Assembly (NCBI GenBank): GCA_023424475.1
Contig: JAFADX010000155.1
Coordinates: forward strand, 1 to 5,937
Source of the DNA: Pseudomonadota bacterium
GTDB lineage: Bacteria; Pseudomonadota; Alphaproteobacteria; Acetobacterales; Acetobacteraceae
Direction: 5' to 3'
Length of the DNA: 5,937 bases
The position numbers and the translations under genes are program-made. Numbering within the stretch: position 1 is the first letter of the stretch; every line of letters begins with the position of its first letter. Below are positions 5,931 through 5,937 of this stretch, piece by piece. The notes under the pieces were generated by a model. It was not told where the DNA came from, searched no databases, and saw nothing but the letters and a program-made list of their open reading frames with translations.

Positions 5931-5937
5931 GGCGGTT

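Overview
This is a very GC-rich window (by eye near 70%, with G or C at almost every third codon position). It is densely coded and its genes look like those of a free-living alphaproteobacterium. An Acetobacteraceae/Rhodospirillales-type genome is my best guess, inferred from composition and gene flavour rather than from any marker gene. I see no rRNA, tRNA, CRISPR array or insertion sequence.

Layout. (i) Positions 1-838, minus strand: three closely spaced genes read right to left. The first is an unrecognised 115-residue protein (838-491). The second is a DsrE-family protein (494-123) whose best start is a CTG overlapping the previous stop codon as CTGA. The third is the first 16 codons of a gene with a signal-peptide-like N-terminus that leaves the window (50-1). 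(ii) Positions 839-885: a 47-base divergent intergenic region holding an inverted repeat and overlapping -10-like hexamers for both strands. (iii) Positions 886-3987, plus strand: a 1033-residue signalling protein made of a zinc ribbon, a class III adenylate/guanylate cyclase domain, a STAND/AAA-type ATPase and a TPR-like helical C-terminus. (iv) Positions 3988-4034: a convergent gap with a GC-rich hairpin. (v) Positions 4035-5930, minus strand: a large HExxH (gluzincin-like) metallopeptidase-like protein with a beta-rich C-terminus. Its true start may lie just past the right edge.

Working together: the small minus-strand genes probably form one operon that shares its control region with the divergently transcribed cyclase/ATPase. 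That is inference from spacing only. The peptidase gene converges on the cyclase gene and is probably an independent unit. I found no convincing undescribed multi-gene system. The points most worth a second look are the CTG start of the DsrE gene, the compact bidirectional promoter region with a nearly leaderless cyclase start, the cyclase active-site substitutions, and the apparently unsecreted metallopeptidase.
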